Shown in pieces: positions 25,203 to 36,663 of a stretch of 64,000 nucleotides of DNA. The position numbers and the translations under genes are program-made. How positions within the stretch are numbered: the first letter of the stretch is position 1; every line of letters starts with the position of its first letter. The stretch covers positions 1,984,868-2,048,867 of the forward strand of contig OX393577.1 of NCBI GenBank assembly GCA_947652605.1. The letters are read 5' to 3'. This DNA comes from Elmis aenea (lineage: Eukaryota; Arthropoda; Insecta; Coleoptera; Elmidae). Below the pieces are notes generated by a model. The model saw nothing but the letters and a program-made list of their open reading frames with translations. It had not been told where the DNA came from and searched no databases.

Positions 25203-27328
25203 CGATAGTATCAAACAGACTTTACATGCAAACTTAAACACATCGTTCATAGAAAACGAACGTGGAAGAACAGCTGAGAAAAACTTCGACAGACTTCAAA
25301 GCCATCCCAATGAGCTAGAGTGGGATCTACTCAGGTGGTAAAATCGGGACGTCTTAAGAGCATATGGTCAAATGAGCTAAGACAATGATAAGTCTCCAGC
25401 GAGACGACATCGAAGGATGGACATTCCCTCATGACAAGAAACGCCATCCAATTCGCTCATAGGACTAATTTTTTTGGGTATTTACGAACATGTAAAAGTT
25501 CTGATTGCTAATATGCATTTAATAGAAAAATATATTTAGACGGACGGGGAGAATTCAGCTAATAGGTCTTTATTGATACGTGTACCTACTCTGCGTTAAA
25601 AATAATTAACAACCTACACTGGCACAAATATTATATGTTATTCATATGATTATGAAACAAAAAGCAGAAAACACTTGCCGATCATAACTTTAAAACAAAT
25701 TTAATAAGTCATATTACTTAAAACAATTGCGCTCCAAAAGCCGCGATAATGTTCATTGTCCAGTCGTACGGAAATAAAATATATCTGCCGTATTCGAATG
25801 AGATATTCCAGTCATCCAATACGATGAATTTACAATACTTCTTAAGTGCGAAACTTTCGCAAAGAATGTACTGATCAAAAATACAAGAAAGTGTCGCCGC
25901 GTAGCAGCGACGCCGAGAACTACCTGCGACGCCTAGTTTTTTTTCCTGCTGGACATCTAGCGTGTAGTAGTAAAAATAGTTGGGGGCGAGCGGTTTTTGT
26001 CTTGACCTGTTATAACCAGGAAAAACTTTTCCTCGAGGAACTTTAATCAAAGCAGGTAAATATTGCTGTGTGTTTTAAGTGAACGATTTGTTTACATGTT
26101 TGTTTGTTTAATGCATAACGAATTGTTGATACACAAGAGAAAAACGACGTTGATTTGCAGATACAAGACTATAATGAAGAAAAATATAAGTTCGTAAAAT
26201 AAGCGTAAGACTTCAATCTTTTTAATGCGCTAAAAAATTAATTGTTTTATTTATATTTAGCACATTCATGTTCTAGATTCTAGAACATATCTGCATTGCA
26301 GGATACCATTGTGCAATAACTGAAAGATAGTGCATAAACGGCACATAAAAAATTCATGTCTATGCAAAATTTGAATGCAAATGAAGGCGTGCCCTTTCAC
26401 GTAAAAAAAAATAATCGAATTTCTCCGAATGCGTGTTCTGCAACCGAATCTTACCGAACTGCACACTTACAAGACAAGAAATGGAATACTTATTGATTTT
26501 GAATTCTACTTAGCAAGTTTTAGGTGACACTTTCCGATGTAATCAACGACATGCAAAACCTACGTCCGTATTCATACGTATCTCCTCGTGCAGCGTAGAA
26601 AAAAAACCTCTCAAATTGTGTTGTTAATGTAATCATTACGGTTTTAAAAGTTCTCGTAGTAATCATTTTAATAATCATACCGAATTCAGTTGCGTAAAAA
26701 TTTTAAGATTGTAATAATCTTTAAAGTAATAACGCGAGATTAATATTTGCGTGTTATCGCCCCCAATTTGTATTCACCTTAATAATTCAATTTCATAAAT
26801 AAATATAAGTTAATTTAAACAAACACCTTGAGTGTATAAAAGATTCCACGGTTCGACGCCAACTGCGATCTGATAGTCAGGGTGTAGGTTACGATGTAAA
26901 AGAGGTCCGTAATTTTAATTAAATTAAGGCGGTAATGCTGGTGTTTTGTCATAATTTCACAGTGTATTTACACGGATGTCGACGAGTTCTTTTGTCTAAT
27001 TAATTAATACCTGTTCCGGCAATTACATCCGTAATTTACATCTATTATTTCTCTTCGCCGCCTCTTCTTCTTGGGTTATTAATTTTTAAAAGCCGCGGAT
27101 ACCTACTCCTTATCGTGGGTGTCTCCCTAATGAAAACTTTCGAGGTTATAAAGTCTTAATTAAACTGCAAAAATTACTTCGAACCGTAACCAAATTTATA
27201 CATTTCCAAATTTACTTTAGTAAGCACAATCGTATCTAGTAATTTTAAGTATTTTAACACAAGAATGGTAATTTCTGTAAAACAAAACCGCAGAAATTAT
27301 GGTTTTAATACAGTTTCATTTTGTTATA
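25203..27328. other. Low-repeat sequence with a perfect 21-bp palindrome
   Basis: ATGTTCTAGATTCTAGAACAT at 26268-26288 is a perfect palindrome with a single central base; its function is unknown. A GC-rich patch at 25890-25990 falls within a 110-codon minus-strand frame (25718-26050) that I do not recognise. The segment 26830-27130 is rich in TAATTA words mixed with GC-rich stretches and could be regulatory. No gene is supported. Confidence 0.35.
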
Positions 27329-27350
27329 ACGCACGCGCGCGCGCGCACAC
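27329..27350. repeat. Alternating purine-pyrimidine CG/CA tract
   Basis: A run of CG dinucleotides flanked by CA steps gives 22 nt of strict purine-pyrimidine alternation, a sequence type able to adopt Z-DNA under supercoiling. CpG repeats of this length are rare in the surrounding AT-rich DNA. Confidence 0.8.
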
Positions 27351-27734
27351 TACTCACAATTGACGTTATATTATAAATAACCATTGCCATACCTACATAT
27401 ATAACATAACGTCCATTATTTCTTCACCCTTATGTCAATAACCGTGTACCTAAGCTCTTTTGGTGAAATTTTTTAATGTCTTAGTGATTTTGTAGTTAAA
27501 ACCTCCCAGATCGTCACAATTTTACTTTTTTTTTAAAGCGAAATATGCTTTTACATATTTTTTTCTCCCCTTGGAACAATTTTTTTTTACATCAAAGTTT
27601 CAGTAGTCATTCTCAGTAACCGGGTACCCAAGTTTGATGAAATGTTCTTAAAACAGTTAATTATAAAAGGAAACTTAGACTTAATTAAAGAATTAAGATT
27701 GGCTAATTTAACAAAAGTTTATCAAATAAAAAGA

Positions 27735-27764
27735 AATAATAATAATAATAATAATAATAATAAT
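27735..27764 (+). repeat. (AAT)10 microsatellite
   Basis: Ten perfect AAT units lie immediately before the first unit of the local duplication at 27766. Confidence 0.9.
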
Positions 27765-27765
27765 T

Positions 27766-28296
27766 GATTAGTCTTTGAGGGAGATCAGTTTTTTAGACAT
27801 GATATAAGGACAAGTCAACATACAGTACAACACAACTTAAGCACATTATACTTCTTGCATGATACTATTAACAAAAACATGAATGTCAATACACTTTAAA
27901 ATCAATAAGACATATAAAACTAAACGAAAAAAAAAACAATTTTTGTTGTCCTTAACAGATTTTACAATTTTATCAAATCTAGATAATATATTTGGTTTAC
28001 AATATGTCCATTTTTATTTAAAGATCATAATATTTAGTTCACATCGACATGATTTAATAATAAAATAATACTAATTTATTAGTCTAGATCAGTTATCAGA
28101 CATGGTAAGAGACAGGTCAATATACAGTACAAGTACAACACAACTTGGGCACATTCTACTTCTTGCAATTAGGTACTATTAGAAAACATGAATGATAATA
28201 CAATATACAACCAGACGAACAAAAAAAACAAACTTTTGTCCTTGCTAGAATTTACAATTATATCAAAATAAAATAGTATATTTGGTTTACAATAGG
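27766..28296 (+). repeat. Local ~240-bp direct duplication
   Basis: Unit A (27766-28006) and unit B (28077-28296) share GATCAGTT, ACATGRTA, ATACAGTACA, ACACAACTT, GCACATT followed by TACTTCTTGCA, AAAACATGAATG, TTTTGT followed by TCCTT, and TTTGGTTTACAATA, in the same order at an offset of about 310 bp. Identity is partial, with many small indels, so the duplication is old. The duplicated frames (such as 27883-28068) are not conserved between the units, which argues against coding. Confidence 0.75.
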
Positions 28297-28578
28297 CAAT
28301 AACATTTTATTAGACTTAGGAAAACATTATTATTAATTACCATTATTATTAATACCTAACAACCCATAGGCTCATCAATGAAGCAGAAAAAAAAATCTTT
28401 TTATTGGTGTCATAGCCAACTACTACCCGCATTTAAAATAAGAGAGCTAATGTTAAAATCTTAAAATAACAAAAACCAATATAGATCATTTTGACTCATT
28501 TAACCAAGTCTGTATCTCTTAGCGTTTATGAGATCCCCACGCTGTTCACGATAACTGGGACACCCTGTATACATCTTC
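28297..28578. mobile_element. Spacer ending in a solo TATACAGGG-type terminus
   Basis: GGGACACCCTGTATA at 28558-28572 is a 3' terminus of the TATACAGGG type. The upstream words GAGATCCCCA and CTCTTAGCG resemble the subterminal sequence of the fold-backs at 1435 and 46380. No matching left end was found in the preceding kilobase, so only a fragment remains. It lies 6 bp from the next element's left end. Confidence 0.5.
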
Positions 28579-29253
28579 TATACAGGGTGTAGACTCGGAT
28601 CACGCAACATAGCGATTTCAATGGTAAAGTTTTAAAAGTCGAATTCTTGCTCTGCTAATTATTTTAGAAAAAAAGTGCAAATACGTTTTTTGTAGAGAAA
28701 AAAAATCTGTATCCATAAATGTAATCAATATTACTTTTTCATTTTCCAATAACTGTAAATTATGCAAATTAAAAAACGCGTTTGGACAGAAATCTGTAGT
28801 GCCTTGGAATTATGGTATGACAACTGCCCAGCCTAATGTCACTTATACTGTCACTTTAACGCGAAATTCATTCTTAATTATCCTTTATATTTTATCAAAC
28901 ATTTATTTTACACAATTAGTTATGTTTTCATTGCAAGATATAATAAAAATGATAATTAAGAATAAACTTCAAACGTCAAAGTGACAGTAAGTGTTAGTAA
29001 GATGGGCAGTTGTCGTAGCATAATTCCAAGGCACTACAGATTTTCGCGAAAACGCGTTTTTTAATTTGCTTATTTTTCTGTTTTTGGAAAATGAAAAAGT
29101 AATATTGATTACATTTATGGATACAGATTTTTTTCTCTACAAAAAACGTATTTGCACTTTTTTTCTAAAATAATTAGCGGAGCAAGAATTCGATTTTTAA
29201 AATTTTACCATTGAAATTGCTATGTTGCGTGATCCGAGTCTACACCCTATATA
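28579..29253. mobile_element. 675-bp fold-back MITE, TATACAGGGTGT ends
   Basis: TATACAGGGTGTAGACTCGG at the left faces CCGAGTCTACACCCTATATA at the right, and the arms stay complementary for more than 230 bp. Paired blocks include AAGTGCAAATACG with CGTATTTGCACTT, GATTACATTTATGG with its complement, and CTGTAGTGCCTTGGAATTAT (28794) with ATAATTCCAAGGCACTACAG (29019). The centre contains a second nested pair, TGTCACTTTAACG and CGTCAAAGTGACA. There is no transposase. A degraded half-copy of the same family lies at 31945-32625. Confidence 0.88.
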
Positions 29254-29555
29254 AAAGAGCTTGTTTGTTTGTTTGTGTTTTGTTTGTTCGCTATAGAATC
29301 CTAGGTCCGTTGACCGATCGGGACCAAATTTTGCACAGTTACTATTTAGGACCTGACGGATCAAACGTCGTATAAAGAACGGCCGTAAATGCCCGGGAAC
29401 GGCCGGAAACGTTCGCCGAGCGCGAGCGCGGAGCGCGAGTAGTCTGTAATTGAACGTTTGGGAACGTCCGCCGGGCGCGAGCGCGGAGCGCGAGTAGTCT
29501 GTGATTGATAAAAGAGAATTGTAATCACCCGTGCAACGCCGGGTAAATCGCCTAG
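29254..29555 (+). mobile_element. Helitron-like non-autonomous element (3' end)
   Basis: The segment ends with a GC hairpin (ACCCG/CGGGT, around 29527-29543) followed about 10 nt later by CTAG and then T (29552-29556). Hairpin plus CTRR ahead of a host T is the classic Helitron 3' signature. The body starts AAGAGCTTGTTTGTTTGTTT and contains GGGACCAAATTTTGCACAG, a style familiar from short insect Helitron derivatives. A 55-bp GC-rich unit with GCGCGAGCGCGGAGCGCGAG is duplicated in tandem (from 29408 and 29463). The 5' terminus is unclear because it merges with the fold-back on its left. Confidence 0.6.
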
Positions 29556-30348
29556 TAGTTTATAAAACACTTTTAGTAAGTATTGGTTGATATTATTCTG
29601 CATACAACTTGTGCACAAGATTTTGTGAATAAGTTTCTTTGAACATCATCACCCTTGCTTTGTTTTTAGGAGTCGAATTTTGTCGGATAAAGTATCAATT
29701 TTGTACGTTAATCCAAAACATTTTGATCAGTCTGCACTAACATTTTAAGGTAAGCACATAATATGCATGGCACGGCATCAATTTCTGTACAGAATTATAC
29801 ATCGGGTCACACAGCCTTAGCAATACGACTTTTCTAGTTACTTTGCATAGGTATACCTATACAGAAACGTACCTTAGCGACAATATTTTAAAAATTGGAA
29901 TTTTTTTCGCGAGATAATATCTTTACAGCAAATACATTCTGGTTTGATACAATTTAAAACGAAAGATATGTTGTGTAATTGTACTTAAAAATGTTTGTTC
30001 TTGCTATAATTAATTGTACCATTTCAACAAAATACATGAAGTCTTAAATTGCATTCTTTCATACAAGGTAAATATTTTATCAATAAAAGTTTCTTTTCGT
30101 GTATGTGAATTTATGCCTTAAACGGTTCAACGAAATACACGCAAATGAATGTATTATTGCAGTTTGATTACCACTGCTCCAGATTAGACGACGTCTATTT
30201 GAAAATATGCCAACGTTACTACTGCAATTTTATTTAATAATATGCATAGAAAAGTTTGCTTACATTCAGTAGTTACAAAATTTGGATAATTGTGAAAAAT
30301 AGATTCTATCAGAAATCAAAATAAACGAGTATTTAGTCATAATGTACA
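29556..30348. other. AT-rich spacer, nothing recognised
   Basis: No coding region or repeat was identified. Confidence 0.4.
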
Positions 30349-30652
30349 ATGTGAAATCCGGAATTTTATGATATGCCTAGGCATTTTGTGAAAAGCCGTC
30401 TAAACGAGCAAATTACGACTTTCTCTTAATCTCATACGTTTGTTTTCATAGCTTTAACCAACCTTTAATCTGACCCTCATTCATTTGGTCAGTAATAAAG
30501 GGTCAGGTTAAAGGTTGGTTAAAGTTTAAAAAAAAAAATTATGTTAATGAAGCTAATAGGTTTATCGTTTGCCTAGTCAAAACACGAGACGCTCGTTTTG
30601 CCGGCTTTTTATAAAACGCCTAGGCATTTTATAAAATTCCGGATTTCACATT
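30349..30652. mobile_element. MITE with ~60-bp inverted ends (AATGTGAAATCCGG)
   Basis: AATGTGAAATCCGGAATTTT at the left is answered by AAAATTCCGGATTTCACATT at the right. The arms continue with GCCTAGGCATTTT and AAAAGCCG followed by AAACGAGC, pairing with GCTCGTTTTGCCGGCTTTTT. Internally, TTTAACCAACCTTTAA faces TTAAAGGTTGGTTAAA around a GGTCAGTAA core, forming a second hairpin. No ORF lies in this ~300-bp element. A second copy, split by another insertion, lies at 55471-56377. Confidence 0.85.
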
Positions 30653-30663
30653 ATACCTACGAC

Positions 30664-31944
30664 ACATATACAATGATAGATCACTTTAATTTGACGTTTT
30701 TGCTATTAGGTACTATATTAGAAAAGCAGCGCAAATATGAAGAAAAAGTACTCAAATCGGTTTCATCTTCGTATTATAAGCTCTTAAAACATACAAAAAG
30801 AGTGATAAATTATTACTGTGACTGTTTTATAATGAGACATGACGAATTAAATACTAAATTTTATCTGTAAAACAAATTTTTACACACACACTGTAGCTTG
30901 CATTATTTAAATCAGGACTGAAACCATTTTGTTTCATTTAAACTCTTTATTATGATGTCACTGATTAATAATACATTAAGTGGTTTGTTGTTTCATCCAT
31001 AACCCAAGTTTAAGAACTACTTTTTGTGGCTGCGTAACTGCTATGAAGGTAATGCTAACTAAAGTCTCCGACGTTAAAGATGTCACTTATTCAACGGTAA
31101 GTGAAGGATTATTGATAATATGTAATCGATTATTGATAACCCTTAATTGCGTTTTAATAAACTCATGATTTTATTTACACGAGTTTATCAAATAGCACAA
31201 GGAGAAAAACAAGGTGGCATAATAATAAATATGGAAGAGTAAACAATGAATTAAATATATTTGGTGGTACTAGTTTTAAATCTTTTGCAACTATAGATGT
31301 ATTTTGAAAGATAAAGATATGGTTTTTAATTAAAAAACCACGTATGTACTTACATCAAAATAAAGTGACTTAAAAGCTTATTCAATTGTTATAAGCATTT
31401 AAGTCTGCTACTCCTGAAAATACTCCTACAAATTAAGAAATTACAATGGAAAACCTGGAATATTAAAATTTCCTGCACTCCAACAAAAAAATCATTTGAC
31501 TTGCAATTATAATTCGTTCTCGTCTAATTAGTGAAATACAAGTGCTCGTTATGCAGGGGTGATCCAAAATTCTCCTGGGGAGCAGTCGGCTCATTACCGG
31601 ATTAATGGAGACATTGTTTGAGGCGGCCGAACTGCGAGCTTTACATGCAAATTAAGCTCTTAACATGCAAACTAGGAAATTACCAGCATCCCTGATACCC
31701 TTGAAGAACAGCTGCCAAGACTTATAATTGCAGAGCTTTCGGGGCAAAGCTAAAAGCTTTTATTGATGATTTTTGCATTACCGATTTCTATGCAGTTTAA
31801 GTTGTGATAAATTATGACTATTTACGGGCACTGTACATTCCGACGTAACGAAAAGTCTATTTTGCATACATTTGAACTTAAATTTAAAAAAGATTGAAAT
31901 TTACGGTATATTAGTCCTCCGGTATGTGGATTCAAGGTAATTTT
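30664..31944. other. Low-repeat sequence with a possible regulatory pocket
   Basis: The 235 bp at 31555-31790 are GC-richer than the surroundings. They hold a POU/homeodomain-like CATGCAAATTAAG (31644-31656), a second CATGCAAAC (31664), and a CAGCTG E-box (31709-31714). The mix resembles insect developmental enhancers, but this is inference from motif content alone. The small frames at 30598-30870 and 30980-31168 show no domain. Confidence 0.3.
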
Positions 31945-32625
31945 TTTGATGGATTAGGCTGGGCTGCTGTCACAGCATAATTCCAAGACACTGCAGATTT
32001 TTGCCAAAACGGCGTTTTGCAATTTTCTCAATTTTCAGTTACTGGAAAACAAAAAATTAATATTGATTACATTTTTAGACAAATAATTGCTTTCTCTTCA
32101 AAACACCTCAATGCACTTTTTTTCGAAAATGATTAAGGAGAATATTATACAACTTTTAAAACACAGGAATGATTCCAGAGATGGGAGAGGAAAATACTTA
32201 GAAGAGTTTTGGGAGGAAGGAAAACAGAACAAGGATATAAGAACAAACAGGAAAATTTATGAGTTATACAAGGGACCAGCAATTGACTTGATAATAAAAG
32301 CGAAAAGATTAAAGTGGCTGGGTCATATCAAAATAATGGCAGATGGACGAACACCAAAAATGATAGCCTGGAAAACACCAAATCACAAGAAGAAGAAAGG
32401 TCGACCGAGAAGACGGTGGAGAGAAGCAGTGCTATAAGACCTTAAAGAAAAGGGTATAAGAGATTGAAAGACCAAAGTCAAAAATAGAAAAGAGTGGAAG
32501 AAAACCACAGAGCTGTGGGTCTAAATAGCCTGTAAAAAAAGCTCTATTTATATATTTTACAACTTTTAAAATTTTACCATTAAAATCAATATGTTGCGTG
32601 ATTCAATTCTACACTCTGTGTAGAT
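31945..32625. mobile_element. Half-copy of the 28579-type fold-back, split by a LINE
   Basis: GATTAGGCTGGGCTGCTGTC and CATAATTCCAAGACACTGCA (from about 31953) follow the right arm of the element at 28579-29253. The arm continues through TATTGATTACATTT and AATGCACTTTTTTTC to 32161. It resumes at 32571 with TTTTACCATTAAAATCAA, ATGTTGCGTGATTC and TCTACACTCTGTGTAG. Only one arm is present, so this copy has lost its palindromic partner. The interruption is the LINE at 32162-32558. Confidence 0.75.
32162..32558 (+). mobile_element. LINE 3' fragment with 13-bp target-site duplication
   Basis: The insert is flanked by identical ACAACTTTTAAAA at 32149-32161 and 32559-32571, a direct sign of target-primed insertion. 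It encodes the end of a reverse-transcriptase ORF: IDLIIKAKRLKWLGHIKIMA, then GRTPKMIAWKTP, then KKKGRPRRRWREAVL and a stop (the frame 32087-32437 begins in host DNA). About 120 bp of 3' sequence follow the stop, ending TCTATTTATATATTTT. The copy is heavily 5'-truncated but little decayed, so it is relatively young. Confidence 0.88.
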
Positions 32626-32820
32626 AAAAATCATATATTGAAATTGCACTGGCGTTAAAACTAAATATTTTGCATTAAGATGCACTTCATCACCTCTTTC
32701 AACTTTTCACGAAAACAAGTTTTTCTTTTAAGATACAAAGAATCAAATACATTAAATCTAACTAATAGAGGAACAACTAGAAACATTAATTCAGAGCGAG
32801 TTTTAAAATAATTATCTTAC

Positions 32821-33490
32821 TAGGGAAGGTCACGATATTTTGTCGCTAGAATCTGATTGAGGCTGTGTTTATTGCACCAAGAACATCAAAACTAAATATT
32901 TTGCAGAGTTATACGCGCCACTGGCCATTTTCTTCGGTAAATAGGGGAAATACTGGAAAGTTAAATAATAAAGGTAATTTTTGCGATCGCGTTGGCCATG
33001 AAAGCGTCAGAGATAAAATCGAAATTTTTCTTTTTACCCATGCGCGCATCTTTTGCGAGTAAAATGGTGCAAAGTTTTGGAAAAAATCTTAAACGCTTCC
33101 GGAGAAAAACGCGAAAAACGAGGCCTTTGTAAATACGGTTTTCCCTATGTTAAACGTCTATCCAAGTCGCATAGATTTAGTTGTACAGATATAACACAAC
33201 TTCTCAAATCATAGCGCTTTTGCAGGGGTTTCGTTTTTGACGTTTTTCTTCGGAACCGTTTAAGATTTTTTCAAAAACTTTGCACCATTTTACTTGCAAA
33301 GGATGCGTGAATTGGTAAATAGAAGAATTTTGATTTTATCTATGACGGTTTCATGGCCAACGCAAACGCAAAAATTACTATTGTTATTCAACTTTTTAGT
33401 TTTTCCCCTATTTTTCGAATGAAATGGCCAGTGGCACGTATAACTCTGCAAAACATTTAGTTTTGACGTCCTCGATGCAATAAACATAGC
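32821..33490. mobile_element. Long fold-back element, family F, copy 1
   Basis: The left arm begins TAGGGAAGGTCACGATATTT and TGTCGCTAGAATCTGATT. The right arm returns the complement of the left-arm interior up to GATGCAATAAACATAGC. Paired blocks include GAACATCAAAACTAAATATT, GCCACTGGCCATTT, GTTGGCCATGAAA, AAAATGGTGCAAAGTTTT and CGAAACCCCTGCAAAAGCGC. The outermost right end has been lost. The frames 32865-33062 and 33290-33487 encode similar peptides because they are the two arms of the palindrome. Copies 2 and 3 lie at 43093 and 52908. Confidence 0.85.
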
Positions 33491-34442
33491 TTACTTTTCA
33501 GTTTAGTTGTGTTAATTGAAAATATAAACGAAAACATCCAAAACAATATTATTATTTGCTCTATTTGTGTCTACATCCCGTGAAACACACGGCTATTATT
33601 AGCTTAAGATGGTCGTAACAAATTTTAAAAATGTAGGTAAAACGTAAGTAAATGTTAACATAAGTGTTATAATTATTTAATATATGGTAAATGTTTTCTC
33701 TTAGTAACGTTACTTATTTACGATGCGTTTAGTAGTTGTACATTGATATTTAGTTAATTAATGTATTGTCATTATATCGTGCATACTCGCGAGGAGATGT
33801 AAACAAAGTAATTAAACGATAATTTCATTTAATTACTGTTCCAAGAGAATGCCTACATAATTAAGCCGTGGGAGTGGCACGAACGCCGAACAGTACTTGT
33901 AAAATTGTGTGTCGACACATTTTAAACATCCTGGGGCTTTTAGTCAGATTCTGATGCAACAGGTCTCCGTTAATTAATAGCGAGCATCCCCTTTAATTAC
34001 CCCTTTCGCTGGTCCATTATGCAAAGCGGCGCTCTCGACCCTCGCGAGACGCGGTGTTAAATATATAATTACTTACTTCTAATTGACGTTTATTACGAAA
34101 AGGGGTGTTAATGAAAGATTTAAATGTTTAAGATTATCCACAGCTTTTTCACGCTCGGGGCCGTTTCCTTGAGATTTTTTAAGACTTTTAAAGTTGATTA
34201 ATTGAAGGGGGTTGGCTAAAATGTCAACAGAGATTTAATTGCAGCTGGAAGTTAAATGTTTTAGCAGATTGACGTTTTAATCTATGAGAAAGTATCGTGT
34301 TCTTTATTAATTTGTTCAAAAACTATAACTATTATTTGTTTATTCATTTACACGTTAAATATAATTAATAATTTTATATTAATATGCAAAACAGAAGTGT
34401 TAAAAAATTATTTACGTTGTAAATTTAAGTAAAACGTGCACA
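33491..34442. other. Low-repeat sequence; candidate enhancer-like block
   Basis: Between 33840 and 34070, GC-richer DNA alternates with ATAATTAAG, GTTAATTAATAG, TTTAATTACCCC and CCATTATGCAAAG. This is a density of homeodomain- and POU-like sites in otherwise non-repetitive DNA, unlike the neighbouring transposon debris. It may be conserved regulatory sequence; comparison with related species would be decisive. Confidence 0.28.
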
Positions 34443-34850
34443 CTCATAAATAAAAATAGTAGCCAAGTGAAAACAGCTGAAATGAGGTTTCTAAGAAAAT
34501 CCAAAGGAAAATCAAAAAAGATGGAATCAGAATTGCAACATATAGAGAACAATTAAAAGATAAAATCAGTTGAAACAAAAATACAAGAAAGACATCTGGA
34601 ATGGTTGAGTCACATTCATAGGATGAAAGAAGAAAGGTTAACCAGAAAAGCCCATGAAGCAAGATCACAGGGAAAATATAAAAGAGTTAGGTCGAGAAAA
34701 ACCTGGCACGACGAAGTTTAAAAAAGCAGCAACGGATAGAAACATCAAATGGAAAGACATAAAAAGGATAGCACAAGACAGAAAAATATGGAAAAAAGTC
34801 TGCACAGCACAACTCAACACCTGAAGGACCCATGACTAAAAAATAAAAAT
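34443..34850 (+). mobile_element. LINE 3' fragment (reverse transcriptase C-terminus)
   Basis: Allowing for frameshifts, the plus strand gives KTAEMRFLRKSKGKSKK, DGIRIATYREQLK, IQERHLEWLSHIHRMKEER, KRVRSRKTWHDEV and then WKDIKRIAQDRKIWKKVCTA followed by QLNT and a stop. This is the typical C-terminal tail of insect LINE polymerases (the WL-x-H-x-x-RM and W-x-x-x-x-x-x-AQDR-x-x-W blocks). It ends in AAAAAATAAAAATAAAG. It belongs to the same family as the fragments at 5376 and 3299. The minus-strand frame at 34444-34668 is a shadow. Confidence 0.8.
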
Positions 34851-36663
34851 AAAGTGAAAATTGTAATTATTAAGCGATCCATTGGTAGATTGTGATCCTT
34901 ACACTTGTACTGATTTTTTTTAAAGAACAATCCACAATCAGTTTTGCTCTTGTTACAAATTTTCATTCTCAAACGCTATACGCGCTCACAATTTGGCTGC
35001 CTTTGTAGTAGTATTATAGTAGCAAAATTATTTCTAAAAACTTTAATTTTAAAATTTACCGCAAAACTTTTGGTTTGATACATCATCATATTTGCAAAAT
35101 TTCAATAGCTTCCAGTTGCGTTGTGTAAAACAGCATATCTCAAAATTTCCGCGAATCGTTGAATGGGTGTATGTAACAAACAGACCACCAACGAATATTA
35201 GGTATTTATGAGTAGTAAATTACGCCTTAAATTAATGTCTTTGACGATAAGTTCAAAGTATTTGCACTTTTTTCTCTCCCTAAAACCGCTAAACTACCTG
35301 TGAGGTTGCCTCAAACCAACGCTAGCTCACAACCCACGCTTTGAGGAACGCTGGTGTGACTCAAATTTATAATCACTCACCACTATAGTTTTATTACCGC
35401 ATACAGTATACAAAATTAAGTACGCACTTAAACTAGTCCAAACTGAAACCTAAATTATTGAACAATTATCTTGAATCTCTAGTATTTAGCAATAATTATA
35501 AATTCAAGAGATCGATGTATATTTGAAAGAAAAAAGTTTTTAACCGTTTTTTTTTTTTGTATTTGAGTTTTCATGTCTGCTCCGCATAATTTTTGTCTCT
35601 ATTATTTAAACGGCTGTTCATATACTCAATTGTGAGTACTTATATACTTTTATATAAACTTAAGTAAGTTTTAATTGCCAATAAAAAAAGGAACAATATC
35701 TTCTTGTCTTCAAATGTTATTAACAATTGATTTAGACGAGTAAAGGATATTGTGTTGGTAAAAATAGAAGTTGGTATTTTTAGTTATCCCTCACATCAAA
35801 ATATATATATATATATAAATATCAACTGTATATGTATTAGAACGGCATTTATATTAAGAAGTTCCTTAATCGTCCAGGTATAACAAACATTCCGAACATT
35901 TTCATCAGGTCGGGCTTATTATATAACAGTGTGGGTGCTTGTTTTGATGGTGGTGAAACAAAAGCACTCTCAACGAACAATGAAGATACTTTTTTAATTC
36001 ATAATACGTAGACCAATAGACAGATACATAACTTATATTTTAATTTAGTCGTTAATTAAATTTTATTGGTATTGTGGTGAGGTTGTATACAAAGTTAAAA
36101 TTACTGTGTTCTTACAGCAAGAAAATATGTAAATTTTATGATTAAATGAACACTAAAATACTACTTGCTCAGATTATGTAGTAAAAAATTCATGAAACCT
36201 TTTAAATTAACAGCTGCAGTATTTAAAGGCTTACAATTAACCGGATTGCGCTAATTTATGGATTAGAAATCCAATAAATCTTTAGTACCTTGCTTGCATT
36301 TCAATATATAGATATACCTAGTTACTGAGCTCGAAGCCGTTAGAATACGATCAAGTGTCCATTTGTCACACATTCTAGTCTATGTGGAAAATACTACAAC
36401 GAGGTTCACCAACAACAACAAACAGAAATAGAAGTTTTTAAATAAATAGATTTATTTTGAAGAATACGGGTTCTATTTTAATAATTTGTTTATTAAATAA
36501 TTTCAAGTTTATTTAAGACATTTTCCGTTTGTTTTTGAAAGTTGAGTTAAAAACCAAAAGTGTACCTGGACGTCTTGACTCGATAATTTTAACTAAGCAC
36601 AGTTACTTTAGGATTTGTGATACTTAAATAATAAACAGAACAAAAATAAAAATGTGCAAAATA
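34851..36663. other. AT-rich spacer with a (TA)n tract
   Basis: A TA dinucleotide run at 35800-35817 is the only clear simple repeat. I see no coding sequence or matched repeat in the rest of this 1.8-kb stretch. Confidence 0.4.

Noticed and set aside
26835..26880. TATAAAAG followed by TCAG as a possible promoter
   Set aside because: The spacing from TATA to the initiator A is about 44 bp, well outside the usual ~30 bp.
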